DNA of 53,920 nucleotides from Pleurotus djamor (Eukaryota; Basidiomycota; Agaricomycetes; Agaricales; Pleurotaceae): NCBI GenBank assembly GCA_029747585.1, contig JAPEVF010000295.1, positions 1 to 53,920 of the forward strand, read 5' to 3'. Shown piece by piece: positions 20,873 to 31,407 of this stretch (position 1 is its first letter; each line of letters starts with the position of its first letter). The notes under the pieces were generated by a model. It saw only the letters and a program-made list of their open reading frames with translations, ran no database searches and was not told where the DNA came from. The position numbers and the translations under genes were made by a program.

Positions 20873-21619
20873 ATACATCTACGTCTTGAATACACGGTGA
20901 TGCTGTGTGTATATAGCAGAATTCATAAAGATCGCCACTGAAGCTCAGGCCAAGCTAAGGCTAGAGAAATCATTGGGCGCTTGATTCTGTTGGTCCAAAT
21001 TTCAAACCACCATGTTTGCCTCTGGCGTGCTTCTCCGAATCTCTAACTCATCTGAGGACCACCACCCAGAAGAACCAATTCGTCGAGACATGGCCTAGGA
21101 AACATTGAGAGACTGGGAAATCTCAACGCTCAGGTTACCATCATCTAACTATCCTTCAAGAAAAGGTGAAGTTGGGAGTTGGAAGGGGTCGCAATACGGT
21201 TCGACTCAATGATCCGCTTTGGATGAAAACTCGGAATGGCGAGCTATCGAGTCGCTGCGGCGATGAATACCACCAAACAGGGGGCCTTCATTGACTACAC
21301 GATGGAGAAGTTGACAACTCGAAGAGCGATGGTTCCATCGTCCCACGGAGTTAGTAGCGACCGCTTCATTGTTTGTCCAAAGTTATCGATGATGGATCCC
21401 TCTTCGAAGATTATCTCAGCCTTCAAAGGTACCCTCGCTTCCCTCTCCGAGCAAATTCCTTTCTTCCAACCTTCCAGCACATGGACGACCATGACTCCAC
21501 CGGGCCGCCATCTCCGGGCCGGAGGTGCCATGACGCACAAATATAAGTCGACTGGTCATCGTATCCTTCTCCCCACTACCACCACCACCGCCCACTAGGT
21601 CATTCAAATCCTCTTCGAA
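20873..21619. other. Intergenic, promoter of the aldo-keto reductase
   Basis: No convincing gene. An open frame at 21236-21598 lacks recognisable features. A TATA-like ATATAAG is present at 21541-21547. Confidence 0.4.
21541..21547 (+). promoter_or_regulatory. TATA box of the aldo-keto reductase gene
   Basis: ATATAAG about 75 bp upstream of the ATG at 21620. Confidence 0.4.
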
Positions 21620-22866
21620 ATGTCTTTCGCCAGAGCTCTCAAACTGGGGTCCACCACCATCCCTCAGATTGGTCTAGGAACATGGCTTTCCAAGCCCAAG
21701 GAAGTTGAGCAAGCGGTAAGTCGACAGAACCCGCGAATTATGAAGGAAAGTGGCTCACCTATCGCCTTTCAGGTCGAGATCGCTGTACGAAATGGCTACC
21801 GTCACCTCGATCTTGCTATGTGCTATCAGAACCAAGACGAAGTCGGCGCTGCTTTGAAGAAAGTCATTCCCTCTGTCGTCAAGAGAGAGGATCTGTTCCT
21901 GACTTCCAAGCTTTGGTGCACCGCGCATCGACCTGAGGAAGTGGAGAAGGAACTCGACGAGACGTTGAAGCAGCTCGGCGTCGAATACTTGGACCTTTAT
22001 CGTGAGTTATCTTATCTACGTCAAGTTAGATTAGATTCTCATGATCTAACCTAGTCATTCACTGGCCGATCGCCTTCGCCCCCGGCCGCGGTACTCTCAA
22101 CCCCAAAAACGCTGCTGGGGATGAAATCGATTTAGACCTTGAACCCTCTCTTGTCGATACCTGGAAAGCGATGATCGCCCTCCCCAAGTCGAAAGTCCGT
22201 AATGTTGGTGTCTCCAACTTCACGATCGAACACCTGGAGGGCATCATCAACGCGACTGGCGTTGTTCCTGTGGGTTTATGCTTTTAGCGTATCTGACTCC
22301 GAGGGACTCAAAATTGCTATGACGTAGGTGAATAACCAGATCGAAGCACACCCCTTGCTTCCTCAAGATGAACTCGTCAAGTACTGCAAGGAGAAGGGCA
22401 TCTTGATCACCGCGTACAGCCCCCTAGGAAATAACCGTACGTGTGACCGCGAAACTATGATGGAATTGACCCTGTCTGACGCATCGCGCAGTGATTGGAA
22501 AGCCCAAACTCACCGATTACCCCGCCATTCAAGAAATCGCCCACAAGCGTCGCGCCACTCCTGCTCAGGTGTTGGTCGCTTGGGGTACTTACCGCGGATA
22601 CTCTGTCATTCCCAAGAGTGTCCAGGAGGAGCGAATCATCTCGAATTTCCAGCAAATCGAGCTTACTGAAGAAGAGTACCAGGCCGTCTCCAAGGTTGGG
22701 GAGAACAACTATACCAGGTAGGCCGGACCTTGTTGACTACCGCTCGCTTGAGTTGAACATGCGTCCTAGATTCAACATCCCCTTCACGTATAAGCCTAAA
22801 TGGGACATCAATACTTTCAACGAGCCGATAGAAAAGGACGCGACGAACCAAGTCAAAATTCAGTAA
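21620..22866 (+). CDS. Aldo-keto reductase (glycerol dehydrogenase-like)
   Basis: NADPH-dependent carbonyl reductase of the (beta/alpha)8 AKR superfamily, cytosolic. Six exons (about 21620-21714, 21774-22001, 22055-22269, 22328-22434, 22492-22718, 22771-22866) give about 322 residues, the usual AKR length. Visible features: N-terminal [28 protein letters not shown] with the catalytic Asp and Tyr, LTSKLW with the catalytic Lys, and IHWP with the catalytic His, so the tetrad is complete. Also present are [24 protein letters not shown], and the cofactor loop [11 protein letters not shown]. The C-terminus resembles yeast Gcy1/Gld1-type enzymes. Natural substrate unknown. It lies about 0.9 kb from an NRPS-like reductase that would release aldehydes, so a shared pathway is possible but unproven. 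Confidence 0.9.
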
Positions 22867-23744
22867 ACTTGCTGCTCGGTCACGGGCTATGTAGGAAGGC
22901 TCTTATAATTATAGCTAACGATATCGAGTGTCCAACATCAACTGCAATTCAAACGAAAAGACCTTTGTAAATTCTGTAATGTCATCCCAGCAAAAGAGTC
23001 AATCATTCCGGGTCATTGGCTAAAAGTTGGGCCAAAATTGGCCTAAAATAATCTTTTACTTCCATTTTTACGATCGGTCGAGGAACCGGACCCGAGTTAA
23101 AAGGTTAATTGAGCGCTCGTTCCATTGCATTGTTGTTGAGCTCAACAACCTGCGTGGCACTCTAAGAATTACCAGCCTACCAATCTTGCCTACTCACCAA
23201 AGCATGAAAACAGGATTCCAAGTAGCTAATATAACTTGCAGTAAGCAAGTCGTGCTCAACTGGACTGCGTCACGGCGAGTTGACTTGGAGTTGACCATTA
23301 TCCAGCATTCGGCCTACGGGCTCGGGATGGTGACCACCGGCTCTGCTGTAGCTGCTGGTCTCCTTTTGAACTTCCAAGCGGATTTGCTGTGAGGTCAGTG
23401 GTTCTGGTCTGCTAAAACTTCGCGTGTTCATCAGATATTCGTTAGGCAGACGACCCAAAATTGATGCAGGAGCCGGACAGGCACCATCCCGCTCACCGAC
23501 GAAGACGCATCCAGATGCCAGTCACTATCATTATCTATTCGCATGCCATATGCCTGGATGCTGGGATGCATCGGACCGAGAGTTGCTGCTCTTATTGAAA
23601 AGGATCCCTTCACTTGCTCATATCCCCCAACCTCACCCTGATCCAAGACTGGGATAGCGAATTGACATCAAGTTAGTCTTCATCCAAGCTACAGTATATC
23701 CTACTCACTGACGTATTATCCTTGACTATCAGCCCAGTTTCATT
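22867..23744. other. Intergenic, no gene seen
   Basis: Separates the AKR and NRPS-like genes, both rightward. Overlapping short frames only. Confidence 0.5.
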
Positions 23745-26700
23745 ATGCCGTCAACCCAAGACCACCTTCCAGTCCTTTACCAAAGGTTTTTGAAGAATGC
23801 AAAGACTACACCTACCGCGCTCGCTATCATCGACGACGCGTCGGATATGAAATTCACATACGCTGCCTTGCTGGAGGATGCCACAAAACTAGCTGCTCGT
23901 CTCGTCCTTGCGACACCGGATTTACAGCCAGAGGAGCCCGTTTGCATCCTCATGCCTCGGTGTGCTGGGCAAGTGCTCGCACAGCTTTCCATCCTCCAAT
24001 GTAAAGCCTGTTGTGTACCGATAGACCCGGAAATCCCCCTGCAGCGACAGGAAGCAATGATGGAGAGGCTGCGTGTTCGTGTGGTGCTACTGCTTGATTC
24101 CGAGGCTCCTTCCGGAATTCGAGTACAACCACGATCCACCAAGGACACATCACCTTCCATTCCTGAATCACACCTCGAACAAGCCACGCATGTCATCCAC
24201 ACTTCTGGAAGCACCGGTCCTCCAAAGGCAGTACAGGTGCTAGAAAAAGGTTTACTTCGCCTCGTTGAAAATGACCACTTCACTTTCCAACCGGACGACC
24301 GTGTGGCTCATCTCTGTGCACCAACTTTCGATATATCTTTGTTCGAAGTTTGGTGTACCTTCCTGTCCGGTGCTACACTGGTCATCATCTCTCCCGAAGT
24401 TACTCGCAATCCGAGTGCCCTTTGCTCTACATTTCGTAGGCACCAAGTCTCTGTCGCCGCCTTACCGACAGCCCTATTCAACATTGTCAGCCACGCCCTT
24501 CCCCAGACTTTCAACTCTCTCAGATGGGTCGTTTTTGCTGGCGAAGCAGCCAATCTACAAGCCGTCAAGTCGGTGCTTGAAATCGCACCCGCCACGCTTT
24601 CGTTGTTCAACTGCTATGGGTTGACAGAATGCTCTGTCTTCTCTCTTTGCTACAAAGTTGACCCAAAACATGTCCAAGAAGATAACGGTCTGCCAATTGG
24701 CGTCGCTTATGATAAAGCCACGCTGTTCCGTGTTATGGACGACTCTTCTCGGGAGGTGACCGGTCCAGTGATGGGAGAGCTCTACATTGGTGGCGACTCT
24801 GTGGCTCGAGGCTATCGCAACCAGCCCGATATCACGAAGCAGAAGTTTGTGATGATTGATGGTATAAAATGGTATAGGACGGGCGACCAGGTGCAATGGA
24901 GGGACGGCGTAGTCGGAGGCCTCCTGGATTACGTGGGGCGCCTGGACAATCAGGTCAAGCTGAGAGGCCTCCGTTTCGAACTTGAAGAAATTGACAACGC
25001 GATTCTCGGCCATGGATCCGTCGCTGCGTGCACAACCGTACTTATGAAGGTTGCTCACGCAGAGCCGTTCCTTGTGGCCTTTATCATCNTNAAGGATNAN
25101 ATNCCTCCGTNNGNCGTTGAGGAAGGGCTTCTCNTNCATCTTCGAACCATCCTCCCGGCTTATATGATTCCTCGGCTTCATCNCNGCGCGGANCTTCCTC
25201 TCACGCCCAATGGAAAGGTGGACCGACAGGCTCTGTCCACAAGCTACCTTGGCACGGTTATTGGTCCTCAAANCCAACCAANTCTAGTCAGCGTAAANGA
25301 CCCAGCCGCTCTGCTCAACCNCATCTGGCAAGAGGTGCTAGCGGTACCGACTATCGACCCAGAAAGNAATTTCTTCCTTCTCGGCGCTTCCTCCATCTCC
25401 GTGGTGACTGTGTCCTATCGGTTTCGCANAGCATCTGGACGGGAACTNNCCGTCAAAACGATCTATGANTACCCAAGTATCCGCCANCTTGCAANTGTNN
25501 TNCCCGAGCACCAGNCAGGCAANGTTGAGGATGATACTTCTACCTCCCATTCCATCATTGAAATCCTCCTTGAAGACTCCAAGATTGCGGACAGTATCGT
25601 CCCCGCTTCTCACGTTGATTGTCCTGATGCCGCTGGAGTCACTCCAAGCGTCGTCTTCATCACGGGCGTAACCGGATTTCTTGGCGTGTACATGCTTTCA
25701 GACCTTCTCCGAAACCCAGAAATCAAGCTCGTCTATGCCTTGGTCCGAGCAAACAACAACTCTGTGGCGATGAAACGGGTTCAACATGCTTTGCAGCGGT
25801 ATCATCTCCTCGACACGGCCTTGAATTTCCTATCAAAGCTCCGAGTCGTCCATGGGTGCTTGGAAGACGATAGGTTTGGGCTTTCCGATGCGCTGTACCA
25901 GGAGCTAGTGCAAAAGGTGCAAATTATCTACCACCTCGGAGCCAAAGTGAATTACACGGAACCATATTCACTCCATCGGCCGGCGAACGTTATCGGAACC
26001 CGAAACATTATCCAATTTGCAGCGACGTCACCTCTCAAGCCCCTTCACTATGTATCCAGCATCGCGGCCTACGGACCTGTCGGGTTGAGTCGACCTAGTT
26101 CGTACCTCGCTGAAGAAGCCGACCTCTATCTTTACCTTGAAAATATGCAGTTCGACATCGGATACTCGCAGAGTCAATGGGTTGCGGAGGAAATGGTGCG
26201 GAGAGCTATCGACCGAGGCATCCCAGTGTGCGTTTACCGCCCTGGCCACATCCTCGGTGGTCGCCCACGTTATCTTGGGAATACCGAAGATTTCGTGTAT
26301 CGCCTTGTCCAAGGATGTCTTGCAATCGGGGCGTGGCCTCATCTACCTAACCAGAGCAAGCTTTTCGTCCCTGTCGATTATACCGCTTCCACCATCCTAC
26401 GGATCTCTTTGACTCCAGAAACCATCGGCCGGTGCTTCAATATCGTTCCTCCCGAGGACGAGCAAACTAGTCACGTCGATATTCTCAGGCTCTATGAGAT
26501 TTTGCGTAGCAATGGCGCNGAGATGGATATGCTTCCATACNCACAATGGATCGAAAGGCTGGANCAATCAGCCAAGCCTGAGGCCAACAGGCTTTTTGCA
26601 GTGTTTCCGATGCTGAAAAATCCGGTATATCACGATGGTCGTACAGCTTGGGAGGCTTATGCNTACATGCCTACGTATGGAACGAAGAATACTGAATGGG

Positions 26701-26786
26701 NGTTACGTCAGNGNGGCTCGTCGCCTCTCTTTCCGGTGCTGGACGATGCATATTTTATGAAGTGTTTCGGNCACTTACTGGNTTGA
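23745..26786 (+). CDS. NRPS-like A-T-R carboxylate reductase / thioester reductase
   Basis: Single-exon frame of 1013 codons. Residues about 1-500 form an adenylation domain: HTSGSTGPPKAV (A3), FDISLFEVW (A4), NCYGLTECSV (A5), GELYIGGDSVARGY (A6), YRTGDQVQW (A7), a GRLDNQVKLRGLRFELEEID (A8) stretch and LTPNGKVDRQAL (A10 Lys). The carrier domain has LLGASSIS near 545, with the phosphopantetheine Ser in an unusual context. The reductase domain starts near 635 with the NADPH loop FITGVTGFLG. Its SDR active-site motif reads GYSQSQWVAEE: Tyr807 is present, but position +4 (Gln811, CAA at 26175-26177) is normally Lys. The typical product is an aldehyde or alcohol from an acyl acid; substrate not predictable here. 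N positions cluster in the A-T linker and carrier domain (25089-25530) and at the 3' end. No C domain, as in other fungal NRPS-like enzymes. Confidence 0.88.
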   Translation: MPSTQDHLPVLYQRFLKNAKTTPTALAIIDDASDMKFTYAALLEDATKLAARLVLATPDLQPEEPVCILMPRCAGQVLAQLSILQCKACCVPIDPEIPLQRQEAMMERLRVRVVLLLDSEAPSGIRVQPRSTKDTSPSIPESHLEQATHVIHTSGSTGPPKAVQVLEKGLLRLVENDHFTFQPDDRVAHLCAPTFDISLFEVWCTFLSGATLVIISPEVTRNPSALCSTFRRHQVSVAALPTALFNIVSHALPQTFNSLRWVVFAGEAANLQAVKSVLEIAPATLSLFNCYGLTECSVFSLCYKVDPKHVQEDNGLPIGVAYDKATLFRVMDDSSREVTGPVMGELYIGGDSVARGYRNQPDITKQKFVMIDGIKWYRTGDQVQWRDGVVGGLLDYVGRLDNQVKLRGLRFELEEIDNAILGHGSVAACTTVLMKVAHAEPFLVAFIIXKDXXPPXXVEEGLLXHLRTILPAYMIPRLHXXAXLPLTPNGKVDRQALSTSYLGTVIGPQXQPXLVSVXDPAALLNXIWQEVLAVPTIDPEXNFFLLGASSISVVTVSYRFRXASGREXXVKTIYXYPSIRXLAXXXPEHQXGXVEDDTSTSHSIIEILLEDSKIADSIVPASHVDCPDAAGVTPSVVFITGVTGFLGVYMLSDLLRNPEIKLVYALVRANNNSVAMKRVQHALQRYHLLDTALNFLSKLRVVHGCLEDDRFGLSDALYQELVQKVQIIYHLGAKVNYTEPYSLHRPANVIGTRNIIQFAATSPLKPLHYVSSIAAYGPVGLSRPSSYLAEEADLYLYLENMQFDIGYSQSQWVAEEMVRRAIDRGIPVCVYRPGHILGGRPRYLGNTEDFVYRLVQGCLAIGAWPHLPNQSKLFVPVDYTASTILRISLTPETIGRCFNIVPPEDEQTSHVDILRLYEILRSNGXEMDMLPYXQWIERLXQSAKPEANRLFAVFPMLKNPVYHDGRTAWEAYXYMPTYGTKNTEWXLRQXGSSPLFPVLDDAYFMKCFXHLLX

Positions 26787-27095
26787 GATGATCAAGTACN
26801 TATGGTTAATGGTTCTTTTCCTGGGTCACCCCAACCGTTCAACCANGCACTAGTGTTCGTATCTTAATAGTTGACAATATCAAACACAAAACCACACGCA
26901 ATACTGAGCGAAGTTCATCACAGGTGAGGAGNCNNANNNNANCATATAAAACCCTAAGTCACAAGTAAAAGCAAAAAAAGGTATGGTAAGAAAGGAATGA
27001 AAGGTGGTAAAATAAGATCGTGATAATAACAAGTCAAAGTCAAGGCCGACAGCTGAGTCGGAGCCGGGTATATTCATCGAAAGTCCGTGAGTCAA

Positions 27096-27929
27096 TTAGT
27101 TGGGAGGGAGAACAAAGCCCGCTACACCTTCGCGGTGATACCCAAGGTGAGCAGCAGCGTTCGCAGCTTCGTGCTCAGAGACAGTGTAGAAATGGTTCCT
27201 GGCGTGGGGATGGAACAACCGATGCAAAGGCACGCTCCCACAAATTTGCTCTTGGAAGACATGNCCGGCCGTACCCTCATTGCTGTACCCAAGTTTGTGA
27301 ACGGCGTTATCGCGTTCATGCGCTGAAGTCGTGTAGAAATGATCCCTCGCATGCCCACTGAACATCCGGAAGAGAGGAATGGTGTTCTTCTCCATGTTAG
27401 GGAACACCTTCGCGGCATGTGCTTCTTTATGATAGCCCAGCTTGGCGTTGGCGTTGGCCATCTCGTGCGCGTCGNTAGTGTAGAAATGATCTACGGCATG
27501 ACCATTGAATGCGCGTTGGAGGAAGACGGCGTTGGAAGCCGGAGGGCATTCGACAGCGGGAGGGGCAGGAGGGGATTCGGTGGTAGCAGGGGGCGCCTCA
27601 GTAGTCGCCGGAGGGGTTGCCTCGGTCATGGGGGCTTCAGTAGTGGCTGGAGGAGGGGTAGCCTCAGTGGCCGGGGTTTCAATGACGACAGGAGGGGTAT
27701 ACACCGCTGCGGGTGGCGTCGTATCGACCATGGCACTCGATGACGTGGTGGTCTTGGCCTTGTTGGACTTGTGCTGGTTCTTGTTCTGCGGGTGTTTAAG
27801 TACATGAGTGGGTGTCTTAACTCTTGCAAACGGACGACATACCTTCTGAGCATATCCGCTAGGAAGTGCGATAGCCTGAGAAGCACACAGCACAGCTGCA
27901 ACGATTGCAAAAGTAAAAGAGAATTTCAT
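27096..27929 (-). CDS. Secreted DUF5648 repeat protein with Thr/Pro-rich stalk
   Basis: Extracellular protein. A clear signal peptide (MKFSFTFAIVAAVLCASQAIA) is followed by a 54-bp intron (GTATGT..CGCAG, about 27790-27843). A stalk rich in T-E-A-P repeats (ATEATPPPATTEAPMTEATP) is likely O-glycosylated. The C-terminal domain has three DUF5648-type units, each with HFYT plus a following GY motif: DHFYT near 27480, RDHFYTTSAHERDNAV, and RNHFYTVSEHEAANAA. DUF5648 is a three-repeat, beta-trefoil-like domain often found in secreted fungal and bacterial proteins; carbohydrate binding is suspected for relatives. About 258 residues. Probably intact; N positions at 27263 and 27475 affect single codons. 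Not obviously linked in function to the NRPS-like gene 0.3 kb away, with which it converges. Confidence 0.82.
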   Translation of the reverse strand: MKFSFTFAIVAAVLCASQAIALPSGYAQKVCRPFARVKTPTHVLKHPQNKNQHKSNKAKTTTSSSAMVDTTPPAAVYTPPVVIETPATEATPPPATTEAPMTEATPPATTEAPPATTESPPAPPAVECPPASNAVFLQRAFNGHAVDHFYTXDAHEMANANAKLGYHKEAHAAKVFPNMEKNTIPLFRMFSGHARDHFYTTSAHERDNAVHKLGYSNEGTAXHVFQEQICGSVPLHRLFHPHARNHFYTVSEHEAANAAAHLGYHREGVAGFVLPPN

Positions 27930-29233
27930 GGTGAAGTCGAAGGCGTGAAGAGGTTGAAAAAGATGCGGCGATCAAACGAGCTTGAGAAGATGAATGAAAA
28001 ATGNAAAAAAGCTCGTATGCCGAAGGAAGTCGTAAAAGGGAGAGGAATGGAAGTGAAGTGAATGAAGTATAACGGGGGCGAAGACAGGACTTATATACTC
28101 GCGACTCCAGGAACTGAATGAGACAGCCAGGGTGTAGAGCAGACAGGGAATTGACAGTCGTCGAGGGCTGATTACTACGGCGTCGATGGAGGCGTCGTGT
28201 CAGGTTCAAGTTGAGATCAGGTCGCACAATCGTTAGGAAGGCCTGGCAAGAAGTCTAACCCATTTTGAGCTCGAGGCTCGCGCTGGACTTCTCACCAAAA
28301 GATGCCTTCTACGAGCGCAGCATTGCACCAAGATCATAGACCAGCACGAGTCTTAGCAGTAAGACTGAGCACTGGGAGGTGTGACACAGGTCCGTTCAAG
28401 ATACCGTCCCTTCGCCACATAACCGTAATCGGAGGTTCTGCACATGATATCAATATGTTCCTGGTAAGCGGGATTTGGACACAAGTTCAAGTGTACATAC
28501 GTGAACAGCAGCGAGGTTGTTATGTTTGAGAGACAGCCAGGCTGGCAGGTTCGACTGACTTTGGGCAACGAAGTAACTGGTGACATCTGGACGTTACGCA
28601 TGCCAAAACATCGAGCTTTCAGGTAGAAATGATTTCCATTTGTCACCTATACGTTTTCCTGCCATCGACTCCTCTCGCTTCAAAATCTGGTTAGCGAACG
28701 CCAAAGACCCAAGCAGGGGAAAATTAGGATATTCATCTTTCGACAGCGTTGGGCCAGTGATGCGACGTTGACACCTGACGTCCCTGCTTCCAGTAGTAGG
28801 TCCCGTTTTTCAGAGGCGAATGGCGGCGGCGGATTGATTAGGTTATGAGTCCCCAGTCAATTGCGCGTTGGTTGACGGTGCAAGGTCGGTCACCGATCGC
28901 ACATGGCACAAGCTTTCGTCGCTTCGCGGAGCCAAAATCTGTCGGGGATCCCCGACTCAGGAGCCCTTCTGCCACAACCGTCGCATCTCTCAACAGACAA
29001 TAGAGTGGCTTCCGCCAGATGGTATCGTATGGCCAATATTTGAGATAGTACAGCAGTATAGCTCAGATGAGATGAAGAATGTGCAGTTTAGCATCAAGAT
29101 TCAACAGCAGTCCCCTTATCCCCTGATTAGGGGTGACCAGAACTTCGTCCATTCCATCCGCCCTCATGCCGCAGCTTGTTTCGGGCCTATAAAGTTCGAT
29201 CCAGCATAAATTTAGCTAGTGAACAGACGATAA
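27930..29233. other. Intergenic, no gene seen
   Basis: Contains the DUF5648 promoter. Open frames at 28302-28771 and 28868-29209 have no recognisable features or plausible splice continuation. No RNA gene recognised. Confidence 0.45.
28091..28097 (-). promoter_or_regulatory. TATA box of the DUF5648 gene
   Basis: TATATAA on the minus strand, about 162 bp upstream of the ATG at 27929. Confidence 0.4.
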
Positions 29234-31253
29234 CTAGTGACTAATGTCCCCAGTATCCCAGTCCCCAGAATCTTCGAAAACAATAGGGATGCCAGCTCCT
29301 GCTTGTGTAGCGGTTTCTCCCAGGATGTCCTCAATCCTCGTAATTTCAGCTCGAATTTTCATCAAATCGTCATCGTCTCCCACACTCTGCTCTAAAAACT
29401 CCTCACGAGTGTAGTAGGGCGGTTCGGGACAGAGGTTCTGTTCAAGCTCGACCTTGAGGACTGTATTATCACTGGCGTTCATGGGGATGACGGTTGTAAC
29501 ATCCAACAAGTCGGTCAGACTCGCTTCTGGCTTGGTATTTTCGCTATACTCTTCATCGATAGTCTCGCTAGAGATGGTAATGGGATGGGCAAAGTAGTTG
29601 ACTGAGATGGCTACATGAGGAGGACGATCAGCTTGTTCGTTGATGAGCGCATATTTTTGGAAGAGGAGGGTGATTTTTTCCTTGGATCTCTTGAGGATGT
29701 CGGTATTGATACTCGTAAGCCAACGCCCATCGGGCTGGTGTGCAGCCATTTCTATGAAAGTCAAAGGGACTNAAATTGGACAGAAGGTGGTCTTCGAGGA
29801 TTTAACGAATTACCTGGAGGACAGAGTTTCCGATGCACAGCGTCCCAGTCGCTTCTCTGACATGTGCGTGAGCAGTATCGAACACCGCATCTGGCACATT
29901 TTCTGAGGGACTTGCTTGGCTCAGACTCGCAACCGCACTGAGGGTGATCACTCAGGATTAAAAGGGCTTGTTGGGAATTGGAGATATGAGAAGACGCACG
30001 ACGTTGCAAACCTTTCCCGTGGTAAGCTTGTATGTATGTTGCAAGGGGGAAATGTATCGGACCAGAGAGACGATCAGAGACCAGTGGTTGACAATGGATA
30101 CCTCACTCAAGGTAATGGGTCGAATTGACTTCCTTGCGATGCGTAGGTTGTGAGAAAAGGGGATCTGGCTATAAAGGATCTTGAAGAGTTGAATAGCAGC
30201 TTTCGTGAACTCGGCACTTGGATCACGGAGGTGACCGCGCTGGGCAATATCACACAGCGCAAGAATGATATCGCATTCGATTGCCCGTTGTATATGATCT
30301 TTTCCGTGAGGCAAGGAATAGACTTTGACCAAGTATTGAAAAATGGTGGAGATAATGAAGGTTTGTATTTCGGGGGACTCGCGAAGTGCCCTTGTAGGGA
30401 GTGTTTTGAGGATATCAACGACAAGTTCGATGGAACCTTGTCTGACGAACTCGGCGTGCATCATGGAGGATGGATGATATTGCATGACATGGAGGGCTTG
30501 GCCTAAATCGAAGTTGTCAAATCTTCGAATCCCATTGATCAAGGTTTCCTGGTCCATGGTAACACGTATGCTGCCGAGAGCGGAGGTGACGAAGTCAGAG
30601 GCAGGACCCAGTTCTCTCTCGATTGAGCTGTACGATGGCATGAATCCGTATAAACGTTGGAACATGTTACACAGATATTGCAGAAGGACGGGGGATGCGT
30701 CGGGGTTTCCAGGCTGTAAACTGGAGAAACGCCACCAATATAAATACGAGGAAATGAATCCTGGCATTTCTATCACTAGGCCAGGATCGGGCCCTTTTAG
30801 AGCATCGAGAAACCCGGAGCAGGTCGTGAAGGTAGATTCTCTTGATTCGTGGATACCGCTCTGAAAGAGGGTTGTTAAGACAAGGGGAGATAGATTTTCT
30901 TTCTCCAAAGGATGGAGGAATAGGTCTTGCACCCAGCGCCAAAATAGTGGCCACAGAGCCTTGATTCGCGGTGTGTGAAGCGGAGAAAATGCAGTGTTTC
31001 GAATCAAGTCGCTCATGGGCTTGATACTGCGGGAATTGCAGCGACATAGGAGGATGATAGGGTCCGAAACAGACGTGTGCTGCGACAACGTCGAGATCGG
31101 GGGCGGTGGATGTCGAAAGTTCTGGAGAAAGAGGTCCGAGAGTTCAACGAGCTCTGAGACTGGGGTCTCGCTGCGATAAATGTGATTTGAATCAACAAGC
31201 AGCTTGTATTCTGTGAGCTTCAAGCGTCCTACGTTGATCGCACTTGAGTCCAT
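29234..31253 (-). CDS. MYND-type zinc finger protein
   Basis: Common Agaricomycete architecture: long helical N-terminal region, MYND finger, short C-terminal tail. The first exon (from ATG 31253) encodes about 415 residues, Leu-rich and helical (for example QALHVMQYHPSSMMHAEFVR). An intron (donor GTTTGC near 29995, acceptor CTCAG) then leads to the finger: KCARCGVRYCSRTCQRSDWD followed by HRKLC, giving the C-x2-C, C-x3-C and H-x3-C ligands of a MYND domain, preceded by CGC. A further exon starts near 29765 and includes LLFQKYALINEQ and an acidic end (FEDSGDWDTGDISH). MYND fingers mediate protein-protein contacts, often with Pro-rich partners. No SET domain is seen. Specific role unknown. Confidence 0.8.
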
Positions 31254-31407
31254 GATGGTTGTGGACGAACCAGGTGGGGGTTTCTAAATCTGGAAGTAGA
31301 TTGCTCTAGATGAGATCGCCCAATCAGAAGCGTCCATGGGAGATTGTAGGTGCTATCAACAGTACTAATTCAGATCTGATAGCATTGTATGATAGTAGAA
31401 TTTACAG

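Noticed and set aside
28302..29209. Two plus-strand frames after the DUF5648 gene
   Set aside because: No motif, no hydrophobic pattern, no splice continuation; likely chance.
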